In this document: piece by piece, positions 1 through 6,866 of the stretch
Numbering within the stretch: position 1 is the stretch's first letter
How the letters are laid out: each line of letters starts with the position of its first letter
Source of the DNA: an uncultured Halioglobus sp.
GTDB lineage: Bacteria; Pseudomonadota; Gammaproteobacteria; Pseudomonadales; Halieaceae
Assembly (NCBI GenBank): GCA_905480565.1
Contig: CAJQQW010000086.1
Location: forward strand, 1-9,344
Reading direction: 5' to 3'
Length of the DNA: 9,344 nt
Translations under genes and position numbers: made by a program
Notes under the pieces: generated by a model
The model's database searches: none
What the model was told of the DNA's origin: nothing
The model's input: the letters and a program-made list of their open reading frames with translations, nothing else

Positions 1-268
1 GTGAATCCAGCCTCGCCGTCGATGCGAGATCGCGGTTCGCTGCGCTATCAGCTTTAAATCGCTGTGTAGCTTCAGTCTGCGCCTCGGGGTCATCGCTTTT
101 TGGATCAAGCGGCGGCTGTCCCCCGAGCGGAGATGCTAGCGTGAGCTGCAGCCCTGCGTCCTTAAACGCATAATAGGGCGCAGCAAGCTCCTCCAGCCAA
201 AAGCCCGTGGGAAGCCCTGTATCACCGAGCTGACTGTGAGATGTTAGTACCACTAGAATTTTCGCCAT
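1..268 (-). CDS. DJ-1/PfpI (class I glutamine amidotransferase-like) family protein, N-terminal part
   Basis: This is the first 89 codons of a minus-strand gene that runs off the left edge. It starts MAKILVVLTSHSQLGDTG, followed by GFWLEELAAPYYAFKDAG (residues 22-39) and LTLASPLGGQPPLDPKSD. That pattern (beta strand, T-G-F-W-x-E-E, then A-S-P-x-G-G-x-x-P-x-D-P-x-S) is typical of the Hsp31/PfpI branch of the DJ-1 superfamily. These proteins act on reactive carbonyls, or as chaperones or deglycases. The acidic residue of the family's active site should be E26 or E27. The nucleophilic cysteine lies beyond the window, so activity cannot be judged. The ATG at 268 is 55 bases after the lipocalin stop on the same strand with no terminator between, so co-transcription is likely. 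The upstream purine stretch AAGAG is a modest ribosome site. Family assignment is firm; the exact substrate is unknown. Confidence 0.85.
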   Translation of the reverse strand, partial: MAKILVVLTSHSQLGDTGLPTGFWLEELAAPYYAFKDAGLQLTLASPLGGQPPLDPKSDDPEAQTEATQRFKADSAANRDLASTARLDS

Positions 269-323
269 ATCTTTCAACTCTTTTCTTGATCATGGTTTAT
301 GCCGCGTGATGGCACGGCCGGTT

Positions 324-881
324 TTAGGCGGCAGGTGTATCGGCCGACATCCGTTGCTCTGCCCCGTCTGTCAGATCCTGCTGTACAAAGATAATCTCGT
401 CAGTGTCAAAACCGAGCTCCGTAACCGTGTTGATAAAATCCGCTTTTACTGCTTCGCTCACGGATGGTGTTCTCGAAAGTAACCATAAATAGTTACGGTT
501 ATAGCCAGTAATGAATGCATATTGATAGTCTTTGTCCAACTTGAAAATTACATACGCGCCGTAGAACGGCCCAAAAAACGACACTTTCAAATGACCCTTA
601 CTTTTTTCTGCAACAAAATAGGCTTTTCCGACCGCCTCCTCCCACGTGTTTTCTTCTAGAGAAAATCCGGTATTGATAACTTTGACACTGCCATCAGAAT
701 TTAAAGAGTAATTAGCTTTTACGTGGGTCAGGCCTCTTTCAAAAGAATGGTCCAGTCGTGCGATTTCGTACCAATCACCCAGATAACGATTAAGATCAAA
801 ATTCTCAACCGCAGGAATACCCCTAGGCGTTCCAGAGCAAGAGACCAAAAAAAACATAAAACACACAACCAAATATCTCAT
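324..881 (-). CDS. blc: Bacterial lipocalin Blc, outer-membrane lipoprotein
   Basis: This is a 185-residue lipocalin lipoprotein. The N-terminus MRYLVVCFMFFLVSC is a lipoprotein signal with lipobox LVSC and acylated Cys at residue 15. Ser at +2 predicts delivery to the outer membrane. The lipocalin G-x-W motif is at 35-37 (GDW, within RYLGDWYEIAR). The later strand YLWLLSRTP (131-139) carries the conserved Arg of the Blc/apolipoprotein D group. Length and layout match E. coli Blc, which binds lysophospholipids and fatty acids and is induced under envelope stress in stationary phase. A TATAGT hexamer lies 34 bases upstream of the ATG. The ribosome site is weak (AGGTAAAG). The DJ-1-type gene follows 55 bases downstream, suggesting a two-gene damage-response unit. 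Function here is inferred from the family. Confidence 0.92.
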   Translation of the reverse strand: MRYLVVCFMFFLVSCSGTPRGIPAVENFDLNRYLGDWYEIARLDHSFERGLTHVKANYSLNSDGSVKVINTGFSLEENTWEEAVGKAYFVAEKSKGHLKVSFFGPFYGAYVIFKLDKDYQYAFITGYNRNYLWLLSRTPSVSEAVKADFINTVTELGFDTDEIIFVQQDLTDGAEQRMSADTPAA

Positions 882-915
882 ATAGCTTTACCTAAAACCT
901 TTGATAACAATCAAA

Positions 916-921
916 ACTATA
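916..921 (-). promoter_or_regulatory. Candidate -10 element upstream of the lipocalin gene
   Basis: TATAGT on the minus strand lies 34 bases before the lipocalin ATG. No good -35 hexamer is seen at 16-18 bases (TGATAG at 17), so this is only a candidate. It is the same hexamer found before four other genes in the window. Confidence 0.3.
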
Positions 922-995
922 AACCGCAACTTCGGGTGCTATCACTCCACGCTTATTCATGGATACGTACACCACATCTATCGGGGCCTGATCAT

Positions 996-2156
996 TCATG
1001 TGTCGGTGCTCTTTTGCATGTCTTGAAGCTGCGGCGGTTCGATCTCCTTTGGAATATCGAGAGTCATCGTAGAGAAGGCAATTTCAGCGCCATGCCGATA
1101 AATGATCCGCCCTATGTCCATCATAATTTTGTCCTGAATAGCTTGGAACCTTAGCCAGTTAGTTACTTTTGTAAACGTATAAATCTGAAAATTTAGAGAT
1201 GAACTTCCGAAAAATCCCTCCGTCACCGATCCCATGCTGGTGTTCCCGTTAACCACGTTAACCAGCGTGAGGCACTTGGAGTCTATGTCGGGATGTTCTG
1301 CGAGGTAGCCGTAGATGTCCTTTTGAATGGCTTCAAACTTGTCAAAATCGTCGTACCGTAATCCAATGTATTGCAGAATTCTGCGGTTTGACATCCTCGA
1401 AGCGTTTACGACCGCCTGCGTGATTAGCAGGTTATTCGGTACGAAAATGAGTCTTTTATCAAATGTCCTGATGTGCGTCAGTCGCCAACTAATTTTTTCG
1501 ACGGTTCCCTCCACTTGACCATTGATCGTATAAATCCAGTCTCCTACCGCATAGGGGGCATCAAGATAAATGATGACGCCACCGAAAATGCTCGAAATAG
1601 TATCCTTGAAGACCAGGGCGATGATCGCCATTCCACCGCCAAAGTAGGCGATACCCTGCCCAACCTGAAATCCGAAAATTCTGGCGACGATAAAGACTGA
1701 AATAACAATGGTAAACGCTTGGCCTAGCTTATGCATTTGTTCGATTTTTGAAAAGTTGTTGTATCCACCGTCGCTGCGCGTTTGCTTTTTTATATAATAT
1801 TTTCTGAGCCGCTCAAGGAACGCATTCATTAAAATAAAGAAGCAAAGCGCGAGACTTAGTTCCACACCAGGCGTTACGATTTGATCAAGAATTTTTGTGA
1901 GCTTAAACCAGGTAAAAACGTTAAGCGCTGTGAAATAGAAACCAAGGATCAGCGTAACCAGTCGCAATGGCTTATTGAGAGACAAATAGAACAAAACCTT
2001 CACGCTGGACTCAGGGTGCGTTGCTTTTTCCCAGCGCTGGAAAGATAACCGAATTACAAAATCGACTACGAAAGTTAGTAATATAATTCCCGCCACAATG
2101 CCCACTTGTGACAATGATATCTCGTAGCTCTTAAGAAAATTTAGTAGTGTGTCCAT
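996..2156 (-). CDS. MscS-family mechanosensitive ion channel
   Basis: This is a 386-residue inner-membrane channel of the small-conductance mechanosensitive family, which opens under membrane tension to release solutes during hypo-osmotic shock. Hydrophobic segments lie at about 15-37, 52-82, 92-113 and 144-163. The Gly/Ala-rich pore helix spans about 165-198 (AYFGGGMAIIALVFKDTISS). The signature beta domain follows at about 204-242 (VGDWIYTINGQVEGTVEKIS, then IRTFDKRLIFVPNN), and an alpha/beta cytoplasmic tail ends near 368. Five predicted spans make it longer than E. coli MscS (286 residues) and closer to YnaI/YbdG-type members. The ATG at 2156 is preceded by AAAGGAAA about 11 bases upstream. 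A frame-shifted ATG lies a few bases upstream in GATGAGTTATG but opens the wrong frame. The next gene (lipocalin) starts 114 bases after the stop with its own candidate promoter. Confidence 0.93.
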   Translation of the reverse strand: MDTLLNFLKSYEISLSQVGIVAGIILLTFVVDFVIRLSFQRWEKATHPESSVKVLFYLSLNKPLRLVTLILGFYFTALNVFTWFKLTKILDQIVTPGVELSLALCFFILMNAFLERLRKYYIKKQTRSDGGYNNFSKIEQMHKLGQAFTIVISVFIVARIFGFQVGQGIAYFGGGMAIIALVFKDTISSIFGGVIIYLDAPYAVGDWIYTINGQVEGTVEKISWRLTHIRTFDKRLIFVPNNLLITQAVVNASRMSNRRILQYIGLRYDDFDKFEAIQKDIYGYLAEHPDIDSKCLTLVNVVNGNTSMGSVTEGFFGSSSLNFQIYTFTKVTNWLRFQAIQDKIMMDIGRIIYRHGAEIAFSTMTLDIPKEIEPPQLQDMQKSTDT

Positions 2157-2271
2157 AACTCATCAGTTTCCTTTCGCCGAAATTGTATCCGTTGCTCTTG
2201 CGGATTTCAGTGTTGAACATACTATGTGCAGCCGAGTGACAAACGACCGCATAAATGAGTCGAATAAGACT

Positions 2272-2277
2272 ACTATA
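2272..2277 (-). promoter_or_regulatory. Candidate -10 element upstream of the MscS-family gene
   Basis: TATAGT on the minus strand lies 115 bases before the MscS ATG. TTGATC lies upstream, but with only a 14-base spacer; at 17 bases the hexamer is ACCTTG. If used, it implies a leader of roughly 110 bases. Confidence 0.3.
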
Positions 2278-2499
2278 CTTTGTAGGGTGACGATCAAGGT
2301 ATTGACCACCGGCTTTGCTTGACAAGAGATAGCCACCTGCTGCCATCTCTCTGAAATAGCCGGATCCAGGGCGAGGGGCCTCTTTTTTTGAAAGCCATCA
2401 ACGATCATGTCTAGCGATCCGCAGAGGGAGAAACTCGGCTATTCCGCGCCAAAAACAAGACATTCCAGCACGATCTTTATAAATACTCAGCGCGCCCTT

Positions 2500-2511
2500 C
2501 ATTTGCAAATG
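2500..2511. repeat. Perfect 12-bp palindrome CATTTGCAAATG
   Basis: The sequence is exactly self-complementary and lies in the middle of the gene-free region. The flanks extend the pairing weakly if G-U pairs are allowed in RNA. It could be a protein-binding site or chance. No T-run follows on either strand, so it is not a terminator. Confidence 0.35.
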
Positions 2512-2774
2512 GGGAGGTAAAAAACACGCACTAGATCCGCTTCTACTGGTACAGCCGTGTGTTGTCTACTAAAAAGCAGCTCGCGATGCGTCGCCTGGCA
2601 CTTTCCCCATATTTTCCGCTTCTAGGCTTCGCGAGTACTTCGATATTCAGCATCGGACAATTTATTAACGTTGCAAAAGCGAAAATATACGCCCTGTTAG
2701 GGGTGTGACACCACTTCCGCGGTATGTCGGTTTTTACCCTAATCGCATAAATTGGCGATCTCGCTGTCTGATGA

Positions 2775-3365
2775 CTAAACTCCCGTTGCCGTCGCAACGG
2801 TCTCTTTCGGTATATAGTTTTTCGCTGCAATCGCAATCATAATTTGCGACCAACCAGCGAATAGCATTTCAATTGCGACAAACAGGCCTATCACCCAAAG
2901 ACCAGACTGCGGCCATTCGTTGATGATCATCACACCCAGCGCCACACTCAACACGCCACCTAGCAGAATCCAGAGCCACCCGGCGGTGCCACGCATTTGC
3001 CAAGCCATGGCCAGGCGTAACGCGCCAATCGCAATAAAGACCCACGCCATCAACAGAGCGAGTGTTATGCCCGCCACTGCAGGCTCGGTGACTGCCACAA
3101 CACCGCCGGCAAGATACACAAGAGCAATGAGGATATGCGAAAGGCGCCCCTTCCACGCTTGCGCACGGAAGGCCTGCAATAACTGTACGCCACTGCCAAA
3201 TAAGAGCAAAAAACCAAAGTACATTACAACTACTTCACTAAAAAGAGCGGTCATGCCCAAACCGATCGTGCCGAGAACCACCATGAAGATGCCCAGCGAC
3301 AGCATCCACCCCCAGTTTTTCTGGAGGGCACCAAACACTTCATCATTAATCGTTACAGAGTTCAT
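2775..3365 (-). CDS. hdeD: HdeD-family (DUF308) multi-pass membrane protein
   Basis: This is a 196-residue, almost wholly hydrophobic protein with six predicted membrane spans at about 19-40, 43-65, 76-93, 97-121, 128-147 and 153-175. The spans form two similar three-helix halves, as in the HdeD/DUF308 family. Family features seen are the N-terminal NWGWMLSLGIFMVVLG block, the TEPAVAGITLALLMAWVFIA loop-helix (93-112) and the helix start RGTAGWLWILLGGVLSVALG (125-144). In E. coli HdeD contributes to acid resistance at high cell density; its biochemical activity is not defined. The ATG at 3365 has a weak upstream GGGA and a TATAGT hexamer 31 bases upstream. The last codons contain a 7-bp hairpin (2783-2800) without a T-run. 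There is no hdeA/hdeB here, so the acid-resistance role is by family name only. Confidence 0.88.
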   Translation of the reverse strand: MNSVTINDEVFGALQKNWGWMLSLGIFMVVLGTIGLGMTALFSEVVVMYFGFLLLFGSGVQLLQAFRAQAWKGRLSHILIALVYLAGGVVAVTEPAVAGITLALLMAWVFIAIGALRLAMAWQMRGTAGWLWILLGGVLSVALGVMIINEWPQSGLWVIGLFVAIEMLFAGWSQIMIAIAAKNYIPKETVATATGV

Positions 3366-3396
3366 ATTCGCAATCCCGCGGAGTGAATGTCGCTAA

Positions 3397-3402
3397 ACTA
3401 TA
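3397..3402 (-). promoter_or_regulatory. Candidate -10 element upstream of the hdeD-like gene
   Basis: TATAGT on the minus strand lies 31 bases before the ATG, a good distance for a promoter. The hexamer 17 bases further up (ACCCAC) is a poor -35. Confidence 0.3.
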
Positions 3403-3563
3403 ACGCAATTAGTGTGCGAGTGGGTCTTTGCCCCATTTTTTCGACTGCATTGATCCTGCCCACTAATCCATGATCCCGGCGACCGCCGCGGAGTCGTTGA
3501 TTAGCAGCATTAATACGTTGGCTGTGCAAAGGAGTCTCTATTCTGGTAGCGCCTTGCGCGCAC

Positions 3564-3596
3564 AAAAACGCGGCTGTATTTCCAATACAGCCGCGT
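3564..3596 (-). terminator. Intrinsic terminator of the fasciclin-domain gene
   Basis: A perfect 13-bp stem, ACGCGGCTGTATT (3568-3580) against AATACAGCCGCGT (3584-3596), has a 3-base loop. Read on the minus strand, it is followed by a T-run (complement of 3564-3568). It begins 18 bases after the fasciclin stop codon. This is the only textbook terminator in the window and it insulates the hdeD-like gene from upstream transcription. Confidence 0.9.
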
Positions 3597-3614
3597 GTGA
3601 GTGTGAGCTCATGC

Positions 3615-4136
3615 CTACTCGGAGGGGGGTATCATAACCGTGTCGATAACGTGAACAACACCGTTTGAAGCCTCAAGATCTGTCGTCACTATGGTCGCAC
3701 CATCAATGGTCGCGCCTTCGCCAGTCACGTTGATAGCTGCGACGTCACCTTGCACAGTTGTCACCTCCGTGAGCGTTACGACCTCCGCAGCAGACACGTT
3801 GCCAGGGACCACATGGTAAGTAAGGATGGCAATCAGCTGGTCTTTGTTCTCAGGCAGCAAGAGTGTCTCAACGGTGCCATCCGGGAGCTTGGCAAAAGCT
3901 GCATTGGTGGGAGCAAAGACAGTGAAAGGCCCTTCGCCCGATAGTGTTTCAACTAAGCCAGCCGCCTGCACGGCCGCTACCAGAGTCGAAAAGTCTGTAT
4001 TACCAGCTGCCAACTCCACGATGTTCGGCGGGGCCGGTGCGGCTGCCTCTTCATGGTGTGCGGCATTCACTAATCCTATACTCGTCAATAGACTAAAGAG
4101 TGCGATTGACGTAAATAACTTCGTAGCAATTCTCAT
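3615..4136 (-). CDS. Secreted single-domain fasciclin (FAS1/BigH3) protein
   Basis: The preferred start is the ATG at 4136, giving 173 residues. It is preceded by AAGGAT at a normal distance and begins with a clear Sec signal peptide, with likely cleavage after VNA (residue 25). A longer frame open to 4223 adds an unlikely N-terminus. The mature protein starts AHHEEAAAPAPP and continues as one FAS1 domain (about 38-170). The H1 box is FTVFAPTNAAF (71-81), the YH motif is TYHVVPGN (106-113) and the H2 box is NGVVHVIDTVMIP (158-170). FAS1 domains mediate adhesion, and such small secreted bacterial forms are common in marine and soil bacteria. The exported protein probably stays periplasmic or extracellular, as no anchor or sorting motif is seen. 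The gene stands alone: it has its own terminator and a 370-base upstream region with palindromes. Confidence 0.93.
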   Translation of the reverse strand: MRIATKLFTSIALFSLLTSIGLVNAAHHEEAAAPAPPNIVELAAGNTDFSTLVAAVQAAGLVETLSGEGPFTVFAPTNAAFAKLPDGTVETLLLPENKDQLIAILTYHVVPGNVSAAEVVTLTEVTTVQGDVAAINVTGEGATIDGATIVTTDLEASNGVVHVIDTVMIPPSE

Positions 4137-4506
4137 TTTGATATCCTTTGGGTGATCTGACCTGTCGTGCCACACTTGTTGTGTGGTTAAAGTGCATACG
4201 CCCGCTTGGCCAGCCTGGCCCACTCCGATTGCTGAATATCTACATATTCCATCTCGCCAAAGGCTCTAATGAAAATGAAGGCGGTGGTAACAAGCTTAAA
4301 CATGTCTCCGCATAATTGATCATGCCCGCGCACCGGGCTGCTCTTCCGACACCGGTGAGTATCGGACCTGTGGAGACGCCAATTAGTAATTGAGCACTAA
4401 CACAACCGCGTACTCTTGCGCTCGCGTCACTTTTCAGTGTGGGGAGTAAGGGAGCACGTTGCCGCCTCCACGCCGGCCCGCTCGTCCCGACTTTTCCGGC
4501 AGTGAC
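4137..4506. promoter_or_regulatory. Upstream region of the fasciclin gene / downstream of the enoyl-reductase-like gene
   Basis: These 370 bases without a gene probably hold the fasciclin promoter. No convincing -35/-10 pair stands out on the minus strand. Two inverted repeats are exact: GGCCAG-C-CTGGCC (4208-4220) and CCACAC-TTGTT-GTGTGG (4170-4186). The first could be an operator, and the second could be a hairpin in the mRNA leader. A partly paired TCCGA...TCGGA element is near 4346-4367. No T-run terminator is seen for the gene ending at 4507. Confidence 0.4.
4208..4220. repeat. 13-bp inverted repeat upstream of the fasciclin gene
   Basis: GGCCAG and CTGGCC arms flank a single C. It lies 71 bases before the fasciclin ATG, where an operator would be plausible. 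No regulator gene is nearby to pair with it. Confidence 0.3.
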
Positions 4507-5664
4507 CTAGTCTATAGAGAAGCCCATCCCCGCATTAGCGGTTAACCGCTCGACAAGCGCCATACCCATGGCGGGTGCCGGCGTCAAAATCCCGCCTTTC
4601 GTCGAAGTGTTCTGCAGCAGGCTAATTGCCGCTTCCGCAATCATTTTTGAAGTTGACCCATAGCCCGGATCTTTGTCACCAGTCACCGTAGCGGTTATCG
4701 ATTCACCCGAAGGTCCCTGAGCGAAAAATGCTACATTGTAATGTCCAGCCTCTCGCTCGTCCTTACTCGGGCCATCTCCTGGCTGCAAAGACATATCAAA
4801 AGCCAGGTCTTCACCGCCAGCCTGCCCTGCGACTGGCTCCTCTGCCCCAAGCAATTGCATCTCATCATAAACAAAGTCGTCACCATAGGCGTGGCCCAGA
4901 AGCATATTGGATCGATGTATATTCTTGGTGTTGATGGTGGCCATGAAAAAAGGGCCGGACCAGTTGCCGAGGTCTTCTTCGTAGACGTTAGCATCGCCAG
5001 GGGGCTGATCCATACCGCTGCCGCCTGCCAGTAAATGCGGATTGGTTAGATTTCCAATCTGATCCGGGTTCTCCTTGACGGCTGCCATCGTTGCGCCAAA
5101 ACTCGCCACCGTGCCCCCCGAGGCAGAGCCCTGCAGTGACCGAACTCGGCCTTTCACCCGCGGCAGGGTGTGTCCGAACTTTTCCCGTGCCGCGTTTTGT
5201 ACGAAGAAAACCCCCATTTCAAAGGGAATGGAATCAAAACCACAGGAAAACACAATGCGCGCACCATTTTTCTGCGCGGTGGCATCGCAGGCGTCAATCA
5301 TCGCTTTCATCCAGAGCGGCTCACCACACAAATCAACATAATCTGTGCCAGACTCAGCACATGCTCTTACTACTTCCGTCCCATACAAGGTGTACGGTCC
5401 GACGGTTGTTAAGAGAACTCTGGTGGATGCCACCATGGATTCCAGGGCACCGGTATCGCCGCTATCAGCAACAATAAGCGGCAAGCCTTTATCAAAACCC
5501 AGCTCTTCACGCACTTTCTTTAGTTTTTCATAGCTACGTCCCGCCATTGCCCATTTATAATCGCCATTCACACCGTAGGTGTCATTAAGGTGTTCACACA
5601 CGAGTTGGCCGGTGAAGCCGGTTGCCCCGTATACAATGATGTCTAATTCACATTCTTTGGTCAT
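4507..5664 (-). CDS. Saccharopine dehydrogenase-like / trans-acting enoyl reductase family oxidoreductase
   Basis: From the ATG at 5664 this is a 385-residue protein. It opens directly with a Rossmann nucleotide-binding fold, with DIIVYGATGFTGQLV at residues 8-22 (GxxGxxG-type loop). AGRSYEKL follows (41-48), as in NADP-dependent members. Then come VGPYTLYGTEVVRACAESGT (88-107), DYVDLCGEPLWM (108-119) and IVFSCGFDSIPFEMG (137-151). These are signature segments of the family usually annotated as saccharopine dehydrogenase, whose characterised mycobacterial relative is a trans-acting enoyl reductase in lipid synthesis. Lysine metabolism is therefore unlikely. A GTG at 5718 would add 18 residues, but family members start just before the Rossmann strand. 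The ribosome site before 5664 is weak (GAGAA). It is divergent from the short-chain dehydrogenase, which suggests joint regulation. The substrate is unknown. Confidence 0.9.
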   Translation of the reverse strand: MTKECELDIIVYGATGFTGQLVCEHLNDTYGVNGDYKWAMAGRSYEKLKKVREELGFDKGLPLIVADSGDTGALESMVASTRVLLTTVGPYTLYGTEVVRACAESGTDYVDLCGEPLWMKAMIDACDATAQKNGARIVFSCGFDSIPFEMGVFFVQNAAREKFGHTLPRVKGRVRSLQGSASGGTVASFGATMAAVKENPDQIGNLTNPHLLAGGSGMDQPPGDANVYEEDLGNWSGPFFMATINTKNIHRSNMLLGHAYGDDFVYDEMQLLGAEEPVAGQAGGEDLAFDMSLQPGDGPSKDEREAGHYNVAFFAQGPSGESITATVTGDKDPGYGSTSKMIAEAAISLLQNTSTKGGILTPAPAMGMALVERLTANAGMGFSID

Positions 5665-5802
5665 AATATTCTCGATTTGATGACATTTCTTATCGCTTGG
5701 CGGACATTTCAGAGTCACAGCTTTGGAAATGAGTACAGCGCGGCAATGCCTGCTATACCTTGTTTCTAACTAGACTATCCACTTTAATTATCATACTAAC
5801 TG

Positions 5803-5840
5803 AACGCGATATTTAGCACTCGGTTTTTCGTCATCGCGTT
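5803..5840. repeat. 8-bp inverted repeat with 22-base spacer in the divergent promoter
   Basis: AACGCGAT (5803-5810) and its exact reverse complement ATCGCGTT (5833-5840) are centred 30 bases apart, close to three helical turns. The position between two divergent genes fits a regulator bound as two dimers or a looped tetramer. No regulator gene is seen in the window. Confidence 0.4.
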
Positions 5841-5927
5841 GCGTTTTCGCACCATACACTTTTGCCGCTGTGTAGATCGAAACCTTAGCAAACTTTTTGA
5901 CTAATAGCTGTTCTATTCGAGTGGCGC

Positions 5928-5933
5928 TATAGT
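5928..5933 (+). promoter_or_regulatory. Candidate -10 element upstream of the short-chain dehydrogenase
   Basis: TATAGT on the plus strand lies 25 bases before the ATG, with the ribosome site GGGAGA (5948-5953) in between. The expected -35 position (TAGCTG) is poor. Confidence 0.3.
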
Positions 5934-5958
5934 AGTGGTTATTATCTGGGAGAACTAA

Positions 5959-6816
5959 ATGAACGTATTCGAAGGTAAAACTGCAGTAATTAGCGGTGGC
6001 GCGGAAGGCATTGGCCTATCTATTGCAAAGGCACTTGCTCAAGAGGGTATGCAACTGATTTTGGCAGATATTAACGAGGAAAGTTTGGTCAAGGCATCAA
6101 CCGAATTGAAAGCACTGGGCGCTTCAGTGCTAACAGCGAAGCTGGATGTCGCCCAACCGGAGCAATGGCAAACGGTAGCTGAACAGGCTATTGATCGATT
6201 TGGTTCCGTACATATGCTTGTAAATAACGCTGGCGTTGGCGGTGAAGGTGGCCCACTGGAGCAGCAGGGTATTGACGGCTGGCGCTGGGCCGTCGACGTG
6301 AACCTCATGGGTGTTGTTTACGGAGGTATGGCAATAGTGCCGTTGATCAAAGCACATGGCGAGGGCGGCTGGATCATAAACGTCGCTTCAATGGCGGGGC
6401 ATCTTGGACTACCACTGGGTGGTGCCTATACCGCTACCAAATTCGCTGTCGTCGGCTTGTCGGAAAGTTGGGCAGCAGAGTTCGCTGAGACAGGCATTCA
6501 CGTCAGCGTACTCTGTCCAGGCTTTGTAAAAACCCGCATCCACGAGTCGCAGCGCAACAGACCACAGCGGTATACGTCCAAAAATACGCAGACAAACGCC
6601 ACAGAATCTGCAGAGCTGCAGATAAAGCGTTACGTGGAAGGTGGCATGCCTGCGGACCTTGTCGGTAAGCGGGTTGTAGAAGCGATCGCTGCTAAAGAAC
6701 TCTATATTTTTACGCATAGCGAGGGATTTCGCGAAGCAGTCCAAAAACGATTTTCGACGATTGATACAGCTTTCGCATCCGTTTCGAGTAGTCAGTATCT
6801 GTCCGAAAATCCTTAA
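5959..6816 (+). CDS. Classical short-chain dehydrogenase/reductase (SDR)
   Basis: This is a 285-residue NAD(P)-dependent oxidoreductase. The cofactor loop is SGGAEGIG (12-19), with Ser replacing the usual first Thr. Asp37 at the end of the second strand (LILADIN) suggests NAD(H) preference. Asp63-Val64 follows, then NNAG at 89-92. The catalytic set is complete: Asn115, Ser144 (NVASMAG), Tyr157 and Lys161 (YTATK). The PG motif LCPGFVKT lies at 185-192. The C-terminal ~90 residues, including QRNRPQRYTSKNTQTNATES, form a longer substrate lid than in the minimal 250-residue fold. The start is supported by GGGAGA eight bases upstream. Its divergent partner is an enoyl-reductase-like gene, so a shared lipid or hydrophobic substrate pathway is possible but not shown. 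Confidence 0.93.
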   Translation: MNVFEGKTAVISGGAEGIGLSIAKALAQEGMQLILADINEESLVKASTELKALGASVLTAKLDVAQPEQWQTVAEQAIDRFGSVHMLVNNAGVGGEGGPLEQQGIDGWRWAVDVNLMGVVYGGMAIVPLIKAHGEGGWIINVASMAGHLGLPLGGAYTATKFAVVGLSESWAAEFAETGIHVSVLCPGFVKTRIHESQRNRPQRYTSKNTQTNATESAELQIKRYVEGGMPADLVGKRVVEAIAAKELYIFTHSEGFREAVQKRFSTIDTAFASVSSSQYLSENP

Positions 6817-6866
6817 AGACGTTTTCACATACAGGGGTTTCAACGACTTTGGAACGAGCACTCATT

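Larger units (their letters stand above)
2157..2774. other. 618-base gene-free region between the MscS-type and hdeD-type genes
   Basis: I see no credible gene here. A minus-strand frame (2163-2408, 81 codons) ends just before the MscS start but has no ribosome site and matches nothing I know. A plus-strand frame at 2586-2708 (40 codons, MRRLALSPYFPLLGF...) also lacks a ribosome site. The region holds a candidate -10 (2272-2277), a perfect 12-bp palindrome CATTTGCAAATG (2500-2511), a small repeat GGTGT-G-ACACC (2702-2712), and TTAGGG/CCCTAA arms (2698-2703 and 2747-2752, give or take a base). No terminator with a T-run is visible downstream of the hdeD-like gene. Confidence 0.5.
5665..5958. 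promoter_or_regulatory. Shared divergent promoter region
   Basis: These 294 bases separate the minus-strand enoyl-reductase-like gene from the plus-strand short-chain dehydrogenase, so both promoters must lie here or overlap it. Visible elements are the AACGCGAT...ATCGCGTT inverted repeat (5803-5840) and TATAGT at 5928-5933 for the plus-strand gene. TATAGC around 5749-5754 on the minus strand is a weak candidate for the other gene. TTGACT at 5897-5902 is a fair -35, but its 25-base distance to TATAGT is too long. Confidence 0.5.

Noticed and set aside
301..318. Hairpin between the lipocalin and DJ-1-type genes as a terminator
   Set aside because: The stem has a bulge and there is no T-run on the minus strand; read-through is more likely.
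2163..2408. Minus-strand 81-codon frame ending just before the MscS start
   Set aside because: No ribosome site, no domain, and the likely MscS ribosome site and candidate promoter lie inside it.
2586..2708. Plus-strand 40-codon frame with hydrophobic product
   Set aside because: No ribosome site at its ATG and nothing recognisable; probably chance.
2783..2800. 7-bp hairpin CCGTTGC-CGTC-GCAACGG as a terminator of the hdeD-like gene
   Set aside because: It lies inside the last codons and no T-run follows on either strand.
4137..4223. Upstream extension of the fasciclin protein by 29 residues
   Set aside because: The ATG at 4136 has the ribosome site and directly opens a clear signal peptide; the extension would bury it.
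5665..5718. GTG start adding 18 residues to the enoyl-reductase-like protein
   Set aside because: Family members begin just before the Rossmann strand; the added residues carry no motif and the GTG has no better ribosome site.
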